Origin: Isoetes taiwanensis
Lineage: Eukaryota; Streptophyta; Lycopodiopsida; Isoetales; Isoetaceae
Reading direction: 5' to 3'
Length of the DNA stretch: 64,000 bases
NCBI GenBank assembly: GCA_021234155.1
Contig: JAJEKV010000162.1
Span: 1-64,000, forward strand
A program made the translations under genes and the position numbers. Shown piece by piece: positions 9,578 to 18,979 of the stretch. The notes below the pieces were generated by a model. It saw only the letters and a program-made list of their open reading frames with translations, had not been told where the DNA came from and did not search any database. Positions within the stretch are counted from its first letter, which is position 1, and every line of letters starts with the position of its first letter.

Positions 9578-12089
9578 AATGTTCTTGGTTGACCAAGAAC
9601 TAGCACTGACCATAACCATGAAAGTAGTCTAACAGGCCTATAGGGGTGTGAAATAAACATTTCCACCATTGAACCGCGAAAATAGGGGAAATTTTTTTTT
9701 TTCTCCTAGGTAGTGGGTCAGGAATTAGGTTAAGTGTTAGACGAAGGAAAGAGTGAGTCAAATTCATCTTCTAGTAAAATTGGAGTGGAAATTATGCATC
9801 TGCATCAAATTTCACCTAAAATGGGTCGAAGAATCATACCAATCGGAGACCCAGGTGAAAAATGACGCAAATTCATAATTAGCACCTCAAACTATTAGGG
9901 AAATTCGAAAATGTAAGGTATAATCCTTTATTATAAAGTTTTAGTGTATGTCGTGCATAAAACCCTAAAACTTTCGACGGCCCAGATTTCGTTTTGGTTT
10001 TAGATCGAATGGATTAGGTTTCTCTAGGGTTTCAGCCGAGAGAAAAAGAGGGGTTTCAGTCCGTCGATCATCTCCCTAGCTTGGGGTGCTGCCCCGCTTC
10101 CTCAGTGCCATGCCATAGCCAAGCAGTGCTAAAATATCCGGTTGAGCAGGGTATAGCTTTAGGCGGTTGGATCTACTCTTATAGAAAAGCTTTCTGCTTC
10201 CGTTTCTACTTCCGGTGGCCAGAACGGCAGTCATGAATTTTTGTTTCAGTTGGTTGCACCTAAGCGACATTTAGGGCACATGTAGAGTGTTCTGAGATAT
10301 CCGGCCACTGCTCTTTCGTTTTCGTGTAGAAGATCTGGAAGATTTCAGTTGGCACAGTGGTTGCTCCTTCACTCAAACACACAGCTCCTCTAAAACGAAA
10401 TTGTTCAGTCTATGATTCCAAGGGCACAATGCTTTGTGGAGGCCTGTGAAGAATCCCCTCGAATTTTGATCTGCACCCTTCTTTCTGGAATGACTATAAT
10501 GTACAAATTGGGAAACTTCTTCTATTTCATTGTGACAAGAAGAAAGTCTTTTGTACAATAGGTCTTCCCAGCAGGATGATAGCGGCAGACAAAGGTCCGG
10601 ATGGCACTGTGATTTCAAAAACCTATATTTTCAATTTTTACTCAAGGTGTTTCTTGATTGTTACAAGATATGCAGTTTTGCCCTTTATTCTACTTTTGTT
10701 GCAAGCAAACATGAGCTTGGACTTATTACTTGGTGCAGGAAATTTAAACACCCTGTTGACATCAAGCATCCAGGCGGCACCTGTAAAAGGAAAATGGTGG
10801 AATCAAGAAGTTTCAAGGTAATAGTGTTTAATATCTGGTTCAACATCACGATTTGCAGAGTGGATGATAAGTTTGTCCATCATGCAGTATTTGACACCGA
10901 TCCCATTGCAGAGTCTGAGCTTCGCAGTAAAGTGGATAGAAAAGTTAGAGACGAACGTGAGTCTCAAGTAAGTCTTATTGCATGTATATGCGGCGTTATT
11001 ATTAGATTTATAGATATTAAAGGCGTTGACAGAAAGATGTTCTCTTAGAAACATAGGCTATTCTAAGGGATGGTGCACGGCCTGAAAAGTTCACATTTCA
11101 TGCATGGTTCCTCGGGTAGAAGAAGTATGTTGGTTGAGTGTGTTGTATATTCTTTATGTCTAGCTAATGATACAGTTGGATTTATACAGCTACAAACAGA
11201 TGCTGAGGATGAGGCTTCATACTCTTTGGTGTGAAAGTACCATTGGGATGTAAGTATACACGGTTATTCTACTATAGAAAGTTTTTCATTCTTCTCATTT
11301 CTGCTACAATTTTGCAGCTACGGGCAGTGGATGCCCTTATGTACTTAATGAGTGTTGTTGTTTTTCAAATGAAACTACACCACTTGCTGGACATTTGGGC
11401 CTAGGACGTTTGAAGAGGTATTCAAACCTGTATGTTGCTTTTGTATGTTTCTTTCAGTCTCTTGCTTAGGGAATAGGAATTTCTAATGAAATGGCAATTC
11501 ATATTGGAGAACATATACCGATAAAAATATAGGAGCCAAATCATACAAACTGGATTTCAAATAGTTATATTGTCGCAGAAAATGTGCTCAAAATATAAGG
11601 AAAGTGTAGCTGTCTTAAGGAAGCAGTAAAAAGTATTGACATGATGCCTCACTATGATATGGTTTCAGAGACTTTTACACTTGCATCACATTGGTAACAC
11701 ATCCTGGACAATGGAAATTTCTGGCTTGGAAGGTGGAAATTCCTCTATCGAGACCTCAAGGGATAGCAGTACATCATCAAATTAGGTTGATGTATATCAG
11801 GCTGGTATGTATGCTACTACTAAATGGTCCTCAAATTATCTTGCCTATGGCACAAATCTGGAAAATTGAAAACACTATTTTGCAGAGTATGTGATGTTTT
11901 CGTTCAAGTTGGTGCCTTAGAATTTGGATCTGTGGGCTAAAAAGCAGGCAGTGATCTTTACACACATTTCATGATGAGTTGGTGCATGAGTGGATAGCTA
12001 TGAGTGGATAGCTACGAAAACAATGAATTCGGGCAACGTTCAAAACTTGAATTCACATATAAAACAGGATGATCATGTGCCAAATGTGT

Positions 12090-12300
12090 ACCTTTTTGTT
12101 AGGCATACCTCTGATATGGAAAGAGATGCATCTTTGTGTGGCCATGTAGAGAAATTGGGTGTAGCATTTGGACTTTTGCATCTGCCACAAGAGCAAACAT
12201 TATCGGTGAAAAAAAACTTAGAAGATATGCATTGATTGTCATGATGTGATGAAGGTAATATGCAGGAATGAGGGAAGGAAGATTATTCTCTAAGAAAGCG
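12090..12300 (+). pseudogene. PPR DYW-domain fragment carried by Helitron D
   Basis: 12120-12230 encodes CGHVEKLGVAFGLLHLP, matching the H-x-E..LA.AFGLL start of the DYW deaminase-like domain. After a one-base shift near 12220 the sequence encodes KICIDCHDVMKVI and then RNEGRKII, matching the CxxCH zinc-ligand region and the downstream GREII segment of that domain. No upstream PPR motifs are clear in frame and stops follow. A captured, decayed 3' exon piece of an organellar RNA-editing-type PPR gene. Confidence 0.65.
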
Positions 12301-13462
12301 ATTGGGCCCATCATTTGAAAGGCGGCGTCTCTTCCTGTGGAAATATGTGGTAATTAAAACCCTTATGCCTGTGCAAATGCTTTGGATCAAATTTCCTCAC
12401 TCGACAATATTTTCTATGAAATGGAGGTGTTAAAATCTAACATGTAAATAGATGTTTAAAGCAGGATCAATGGTGCTTGGAAATCTATTTTATAGAGGAT
12501 AAGTAATTGTGGCACCTGGTACTTAGATTGATTGCTTAAGCCAAATTACTTTGAGATGGAACAGTGATATAAGCTGACAAGGTTGTCCAACCCGAAGGTG
12601 AGTAATATATCCATCTTATATTTTAACTGAAACTGCTTTGTCCATGAACCTTTAGTTTTTGCACACGTCATTGTTTAAGCGACGCAAGCAAAAAGTCTCT
12701 AAGAACAGTATAAAAAAATCGTGAATGCGAAAGTTGCTATATTTTGATATAGATTGACCATAAAGATTCTATACAGGATGATATGAACTTCAATTTACTG
12801 ACTTGAAGCTCAAGATTTTTATAGATCACAATTCAAATCAAACAGCTAGATCTTTAAATGCTCTAAAGCAACTTCATCTAGATAAGCAACTTGGTAAAAT
12901 CCCATGAAATATGGCAATCATTTACAAATAGCATAGCACTTTTAAACAATAACACATCTACAAAACTACCATATAAAATATAGATTGGGCAATATTTGTA
13001 AAACAACCACATGTTGTTTATGTGATTTAACAAGGACGTCCCACCAAACTATTGTTTCTTATGTTCATTTTTTTTTATGCTTATTAAACAAAGGCATTAT
13101 TAGATTGTTATTACGTGTTACGTTTTATCGATAATCATTTTTAAGACATTTGTAATAAGGAGAATGTTGAGAAGAGGAACTAAGCGGTTTTGTGAATTTA
13201 AGATTGTCTTTAACAACCTTTATCACACATTACCTAAATGTCAATAAATTTTGATGTTTAAGGAAACTTAAGCAAAATTTGATGTTGGGAAAGAGTTGTA
13301 AAGAGTACATACAATAACCTAAACATCCAATGCACACGACCAATTATAGCCCAACAACACATATGCAAGCTGTGCAATTCAGTTGATTAGTGCATTTACA
13401 GGTTTAAGACCCTATATAACTAACAAACCCAGGCCATCAATCCTATACATCTAACAAACCCA

Positions 13463-13483
13463 GCCCATCAACGATGGGCACAG
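13463..13483 (+). repeat. Decayed internal Helitron-like 3' hairpin
   Basis: GCCCATC-AAC-GATGGGC, then ACAGTAA and CTAT. It has the same layout as the true end at 13633-13660, with a compensated stem change (C-A-T-C/G-A-T-G) and CTAT in place of CTAG. Possibly the end of an older element in the same place. Confidence 0.4.
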
Positions 13484-13632
13484 TAACTATGAGTAAAGAT
13501 GTACTACCTCTTCAATGTGCAATTTTCAAGATGTCAACAATAAAAGGATATGTTTGAGAATTTTTGTTACAATAAAAAGGTACTGCACACTTCTTCCATT
13601 GCGGCCAAAAGATTTACAGATTTCCAACTGAT

Positions 13633-13660
13633 GCCCAGCAACGCTGGGCACCGTTACTAG
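13633..13660 (+). repeat. Helitron D 3' terminus (hairpin plus CTAG)
   Basis: Seven-bp stem GCCCAGC/GCTGGGC with loop AAC, then a 7-nt spacer, then CTAG, then T. Identical over this stretch to the Helitron C end at 55144-55171. Confidence 0.8.
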
Positions 13661-13882
13661 TACGAATTAAAGTAGTTTAATTATATACATTAATAATTAA
13701 ATAAGTACTAAATATGGTATAATTAATAAGGGGGGCTAATAAATAGGCTATTTATGGTAGGAGAATATTCCTAAGGACCCTCATCTTTAAATATCCCTGA
13801 CACCTCATTTTTCCCTCCAAACTTTCCTCCACCTTATCTCTCTTGATCAGCCTATCGTCACCCGTTTCCTAAACCGTTAAGT

Positions 13883-14992
13883 ATGGCAAGAACCAAGCAG
13901 ACAGCCAGGAAGCCAGGACAGCGACCGACACTTTCGATGGCGCACTTAGCAGCGGGACGCCATGTGAAGAAGATCCCGGAGCACCTCCGACCCAAGAAGG
14001 GGGAAGAGGAGCTCCCCCCCAGCAGCAGCAGCAGCGGCGACACTTACCACGACGCCGAGGAGAGCCCTAGCAGCAGTTCCCCGTCGGCAGGAACGCAAAG
14101 AACGGATGAATCTCGCCACTTCGGGGCCACAGACACCGAGGTGGAAGAACAGGTAGAAGAAGAGGTGGAAGAGCAAGTCCAGCAATAGGTGGAGCAAGCG
14201 GGGCCTTCGGCGCCAAGGAAGAAGGGCAAAGAGAAGGTTGCGGAGTGGCCAGAAGAGAGGGCCGCGAGGAGGAAGAGGGAACGGGAGGAGGAGCTGCAGC
14301 GGCAGGAGCGGAGGACAAAGAGAAGAAACGACGGGCCTCGCCGAACCGTCGTGATCGAGGAGCCTCCCCGGCAGGAGGAGGAGCAGGCGGACGAAGTTGA
14401 AGAGGAGGAAGAAGAGCAGGAGGAGGGCGCAGACCCAAGACCACCTTACCCAGTGTGGCCCGAGCCACCTAAGGTGGTTAAGAAGCAGAAGGCGGGCGAG
14501 CGAGCCTTCGCCTTGAAGGAGGACCGACTCTACCAGCGCCGCCTCAAGGCGTACCAAGAATACCTCCGTCAGTGGACGAGGTATAATGATTGGTACTGCC
14601 GGCAAAACGTCCAGCGCACCGTGGAGGGGGGCCGGCCACCAAAGAAGCAGCCCAAGCCGCCGCCGCCACAGCCCGAGAAGCCGAAGAAGGTCCACCATGG
14701 ACCTAATTCCCCGCACGCCCGAGTTTTTCGGGAGATTAGGCACTTTCAACAGTGCACTAATCTCCTGATTAGGAAGGCGCCGTTTGAGCGGCTCATGCGG
14801 GAGGTAATGCAGGAGTACGTCACCGATTATAGGGTGACGTCGCTCACAACTCGGGTGTTGCAGGTAGCCGCTGAGGCCGAGCTCACCCAGTTGTTCGAAG
14901 AGGGAAACCTCTGCGCAATCCATGCGAAGAGGGTGACACTGATGCCCAAGGATATACAATTGGCGCGTCGCATCCGCAAGGAATACCCTTGA
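13883..14992 (+). pseudogene. Histone H3-like protein encoded inside the chromovirus (one amber codon)
   Basis: One 370-codon frame starts at ATG 13883 and ends at 14992, interrupted only by TAG at 14186-14188 (codon 102). Residues 1-10 are MARTKQTARK, the exact start of histone H3 with K4 and K9; S10 is replaced by P. Residues 11 to about 280 are a low-complexity acidic, basic and proline-rich region absent from ordinary H3. Residues 282-369 (14726-14989) are a complete histone fold: [26 protein letters not shown], then [20 protein letters not shown]. By eye about 55 of 88 positions equal canonical H3. Loop 1 is not lengthened as in typical CENH3, yet EIRHFQ..TNLLI and RVTLM recall plant CENH3. 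It lies between the PBS and gag, with an AT-rich 222-bp leader (13661-13882) after Helitron D. The TAG fits a C-to-T change of CAG. What it did for the element is unknown. Confidence 0.92.
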
Positions 14993-15142
14993 AGATGCAA
15001 TTTTATTAAACTAATGTAATTATTAAGTTTTCCCATAAATATAAAATTTTGTGTAAAACTGACCTTAATTTGAGTATGAAAATATGTTTAAGTATGAAAA
15101 TATGTTTAAGTAGTTAACTAGGCAAAAAAATTGCAAAACTGA

Positions 15143-15221
15143 CGAAACCGGGTCCCGTCACGCAAAACCCGTCTGCGCCCGCGACGCAGACCCATTCTGC
15201 GCGACGCCACCCGATTTCGCC
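15143..15221. repeat. GC-rich 79-bp foldback repeat, unit 1
   Basis: Starts CGAAACCGGGT and ends ACCCGATTTCGCC, giving near-matched inverted ends. An internal GTCTGCG...CGCAGAC stem lies in the middle. Unit 2 at 15345 is a near copy. Confidence 0.7.
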
Positions 15222-15344
15222 ATTTTATAGCTAATCCATGTCCAAATTAAGTAATAAAAGTTGCTAATTAAGTTAGAATCATGCTAGACAGTCATGTTAG
15301 GATCTTGTAATACCCTAAAACTCTTCGTAAAAGTAGAAATAACC

Positions 15345-15423
15345 CGAAATCGGGTCCCGTCGCGCAAAACCTACCTGCGCCCGCGACGCAGACCCGATCC
15401 GCGCGACGCCACCCGATTTCGCC
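15345..15423. repeat. GC-rich 79-bp foldback repeat, unit 2
   Basis: CGAAATCGGGT...ACCCGATTTCG gives perfect 11-bp inverted ends, with an inner CTGCG...CGCAG stem. It lies 202 bp downstream of unit 1 in the noncoding gap between the H3-like ORF and the second extra ORF. The AT-rich flanks of both units hold no gene. Confidence 0.7.
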
Positions 15424-15713
15424 TAAATTTGCCTAAGTTGACCAAATTTTACCCAACAAACTGCCATGTAGTGTTTCTTGCTTTGTTTTGTTTAGAATTT
15501 CACTTCATGATAGCTCAATTGGACAACCATGGACATAGATTCGAAGTCTGCCCCATCAAGAACCTTTGTGCACGGAACCCGAGGCACCCCTAGTCTATAA
15601 AAAGGGCCCTCATTTGTCATTTTTTCCCCACCAAAAGTGCTCTCAGCCCCTTTGGCGATTTTCTAGCTCCTTACTTGTCTCCATCAGCCATTTTTCATAG
15701 CCATCTCTGCTCA

Positions 15714-17228
15714 ATGGCACCATCAAGCTTTGTTAGATGGTACAATGACTCCAATCACATCCGTGATTTTCCTGCTGAGCAAGCCTTTCATGTCTTTGAT
15801 CATCTCTTTGATCTCCATGCCACCTTAACCAGAACTCCTTACTACACTGACATCATCTGTCAATATGATCAGCACATTCTACCCGGGGAGGTTAGCTTGC
15901 CACCTAGGGGGGGGAAATGGGTTTCCTTAGACACCATTGCCCAAGCCATAGGTGGGGGATCCAGGGGCAAGAGTAGGCTGTGGGATAGAACCAGAAACAT
16001 GCCAGACTACATGACCTGTAAGCACCATAGGCATAGGTACGTCTCAAGCCAGGCAGCTTTAGCCTTGTTCATGCAGTACAGGGCAGTCAACCAACCAGGC
16101 GAGCCGTCCATTCAACCCTTGGATTTAGCACCTCTCGACACTTGAAGGCAGCAGATAGGTATCCACGAGATCGAAACGGTGGAGTACGAATACCATGGCT
16201 CCACATCACAAACACCTAGGTTGCAGATTGAACAGGATTATGAGGAGGAAGAGGAAGAGGACCCAAGCTGGGAGATAAGCGAGGCAAGAAGGATGGAGAG
16301 GCGTCTAGCTCAGCAGCAGGAGGTGCTAAGGCGTGACTTCGAACCGCCAATAGGTATTACGGCCATCACCCCAGTGATCATCGACGGTGAGGAGTATATA
16401 TTCGCCACCGACATCCTTAACCTTCCCTATTGCCAAGAGGAGAACCTCATGATATACGAGCTCCTAGGCCTAATCGCACAGGAACAGGGTAGCGACTTCA
16501 TCGACTACTCCTACCAGGAGATCCCAAGGGAGGTAGCCGAGCGACACTCCTATGCAGGGGAAACCATGTCGGATATCCAGGCATACCAGCAGATAAGGCA
16601 GATGTTTCAACAACAGCAACCCGACATTCCAGAGGAGGAATTCCAGGAGATCCAAAGCAGATTCTACAAGCCGGGAAGAGGCCCAAGTTCGAGCCGACCA
16701 GTCCGCTCCAGGAGCATGCGTGAAGCATCTAGCAGCATTAATCTGGAAAACGCAGCAACAATGTGGAGGGACCACGAAGATCTTACAGCAATAGATATCT
16801 TCGGCCAGGCAGCTAGCAGGAGAGGCACGGGAGCCACGGGGCCACACCGGGGTAAATCACTCAGGTACTATCTTCCGGCCCTTAGCCAAGGACAGATGAT
16901 AGTCTTTCACAAGGAGTTCAGCCCAAGGGGTGAAGAATCAGTGGCGCTCCTTATAGCACTTACAAGGTTTGGGCAGCATGCCAAGATAGATGTCGGAATG
17001 GACCATGTTATACTCTTCAAGAGAGCAGTAGCCCTTCACGCCCTCGACTTCGCAAGGGGCCACCTCAGAGATGCGCACTTGTCAGTGGTGGCGGCAACTG
17101 CATTAGAACTACCAGCACCACAGGTGGCAAGAGCATTAGAGGGAGGGTCGGCGGCCAGAATACTGCAGAACATGGGCAAGGGCACAACATTCAAGAAAAT
17201 CAAGAACTTCTTCAAGCGACATCGTTGA
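15714..17228 (+). pseudogene. Second extra chromovirus ORF, unknown protein (504 codons, one in-frame TGA)
   Basis: A single frame runs from ATG 15714 to TGA 17226-17228 with one interruption, TGA at 16143-16145 (codon 144), consistent with CGA-to-TGA. The N-terminal part has a compact basic/aromatic region (GGKWVSLDTIAQAIGGGSRG, then YMTCKHHRHRYVSSQAALAL). The middle has an acidic run and a Gln-rich stretch (QQIRQMFQQQQPD). An Arg/Ser-rich linker follows. The C-terminal 150 residues look globular and helical, ending in a very basic tail (KKIKNFFKRHR). I recognise no protein family; no zinc knuckle, protease, signal peptide or clear membrane segment is visible. Its place between the H3-like ORF and gag makes it an accessory retroelement gene, comparable in position only to the extra ORF upstream of gag in Ogre/Tat elements. 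Confidence 0.7.
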
Positions 17229-18117
17229 TGGAAGAATTGTTGTTAAGATTTAACTATATTGTAACTCTTTCTTAAGTATTATCATGTAGTTCATTAAGAG
17301 TACCCCTATATGCTAATTAATGTATTACCATGATTTTGACTTATAAATGAAGTTTTCATATGATTTCTTTTGTACCTAACAACAATTTAATTGTAAGCAA
17401 AAATGATCATTGCCTAACTTAATAACATGTATTAATGATCAATCCTTGCAGCAAGGAACTCAAGTGCAGGATCTCAGGACCAGCACCGACCACGCAACTG
17501 GGTACCAAGGAATTTGTTTGGCAGGGAACAAGAAGATTTCGAACAGGATATGTCACCAGAGGCAATCAACGCAAGGCTGGTGCAGATGAGGAACCAGATG
17601 CAAAACCTGATCAACTGGGCGGCACCTCTGATGAATGAGCAGGAAGATGGTCCTCCACCTCCACCCTGCCTTCCAGGTGGTGACGAAGTCCCTCAGCAGG
17701 AAGGGGAGGGCAACCAGGGGCACGTCAGGGATAGGAAAAGGAAGAGGAGAACCAGGAGCCCATCGTCATCTAGCTCCAGCACATCAGATAGCTCTTCCAG
17801 TGAGGACAGCTCTAGCTCTGACAGTCAGTCTGGCACACCCAAGGCAAGGAAAAGGGCAAGAAAGACAGATGACTACCAGAAAAAGGTGGATAGTGCGATG
17901 AGCAATGTGTGGAAGACAAGGAAGCTGGGCCAGTTCTCAGGGAAAGATAGATCAGGCATGGAAGCTGAAGCATGGCTTGATGAAAAGGAAGAATTTGGTA
18001 ACTCTTACGGTATGAAAGACAAGGATATAGGGAAAGTTGCTACAGCTAACCTTATTGGACCAGCAAGGATCTGGTGGAAGGGATATGCTAAGTCTAACAA
18101 GCTGAAGAGGAACAATT

Positions 18118-18965
18118 TGTAAGAAATTTTACTGTTAGAATCTCAATTCCAACTTTAACTGACAGTTACAGTAAACTATTTAACTTGTAACTTTTGTTCT
18201 TCTTAAGTAATGTGTTTATTGATCACCTTGTCTAATAACTTCTTTGACAATCCAATACTTCAATTCTCATGAGCATCACAACTTTACTTCACATTGTATT
18301 TGCTCAACATCATTATTTCACAATGGTTAAGCAACCCCTTAGCAATGAAATATAAGCCTTAAACCATTATTGAACCTTATACTATAGTAGCATAATAAAT
18401 TTGAACGGGCTACTGTAGCAATGGTTACGAATGAACTTTCGATCTACTTTCAATAACACAAACCTCAGCCGAATTGCGCTTCTCGTCTATTCAATCTTCC
18501 CATATCTATACATCTTTGCTTTATTTAAACAGCTTCGGTTCCGGCGGTTAAGCCTGGCCGATCTGCTGAAATCATTCTTTGTCTGTGGTCTATTGGACCG
18601 GCATATAAGCATCTCGGTCGTTTCCTATTGGACCGAGATTTTGACATAAACAATATTAACCATATGACCTTAGGTCAATGGTTTAACGTTTAACTATTAA
18701 ACCATTGTCACTATGTAATCATGTACATTATTTACAAGTGATGAACCTTGTCTTCTACCTGTATTTTGTGCGTTCCCCTTTGTATATCCAATTCACAGGA
18801 TCCATCAATCTAAATCTCACTTTAACTGTATCTGTGAATAATAGGTCTTTCTTTTAACCATGTTGTTCTCTGACTTTTGTAATACTGTACCATAACTCTG
18901 ATCATAGCTGCTGTGTAACTTTCAGTGCATATTTAAGATTATGATATGAACATTAAGTTCTAACA
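18118..18965 (-). repeat. 3' LTR of the Copia element (848 bp)
   Basis: On the minus strand it begins TGTTAGAACTTAATG and ends TTCTTACA. Same length as the 5' LTR and no difference noticed, including a shared 72-codon chance ORF. Confidence 0.95.
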
Positions 18966-18976
18966 TTTCCCCTTTC
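18966..18976 (-). other. Copia polypurine tract
   Basis: On the minus strand GAAAGGGGAAA lies immediately before the 3' LTR, the expected plus-strand primer site. Confidence 0.85.
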
Positions 18977-18979
18977 AGA

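Larger units (their letters stand above)
9924..13660 (+). mobile_element. Helitron D, inserted in the chromovirus leader
   Basis: The 3' end is well defined: stem GCCCAGC (13633-13639), loop AAC, GCTGGGC (13643-13649), then ACCGTTA and CTAG (13657-13660), followed by host T. The proposed 5' end is A|TCCTTTATTATAAAG at 9924, whose continuation resembles the other 5' ends in the window. Length 3,737 bp, similar to Helitron C. It contains exon-like debris, including a DYW-domain fragment, and no Rep/helicase. The 5' boundary is less certain than the 3' one. Confidence 0.6.

Noticed and set aside
9363-9632. Short ORFs in and after the 5' LTR end
   Set aside because: They repeat in the 3' LTR or cross the PBS and have no motif; LTR sequence, not genes.
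13946-14959. 337-codon minus-strand ORF across the H3-like gene
   Set aside because: GC-rich antisense shadow of the H3-like frame; Leu/Arg-rich with no family motifs.
15890-16085. Possible Bro-N/KilA-N-type DNA-binding domain in the second extra ORF
   Set aside because: Only a loose likeness of the KWVSLDTIAQAI...YVSSQAALAL region; I cannot align the family's key residues.
18431-18649. 72-codon ORF in the Copia LTR, repeated at 23549
   Set aside because: Identical because the LTRs are identical; it lies antisense to the element with no recognisable motif.
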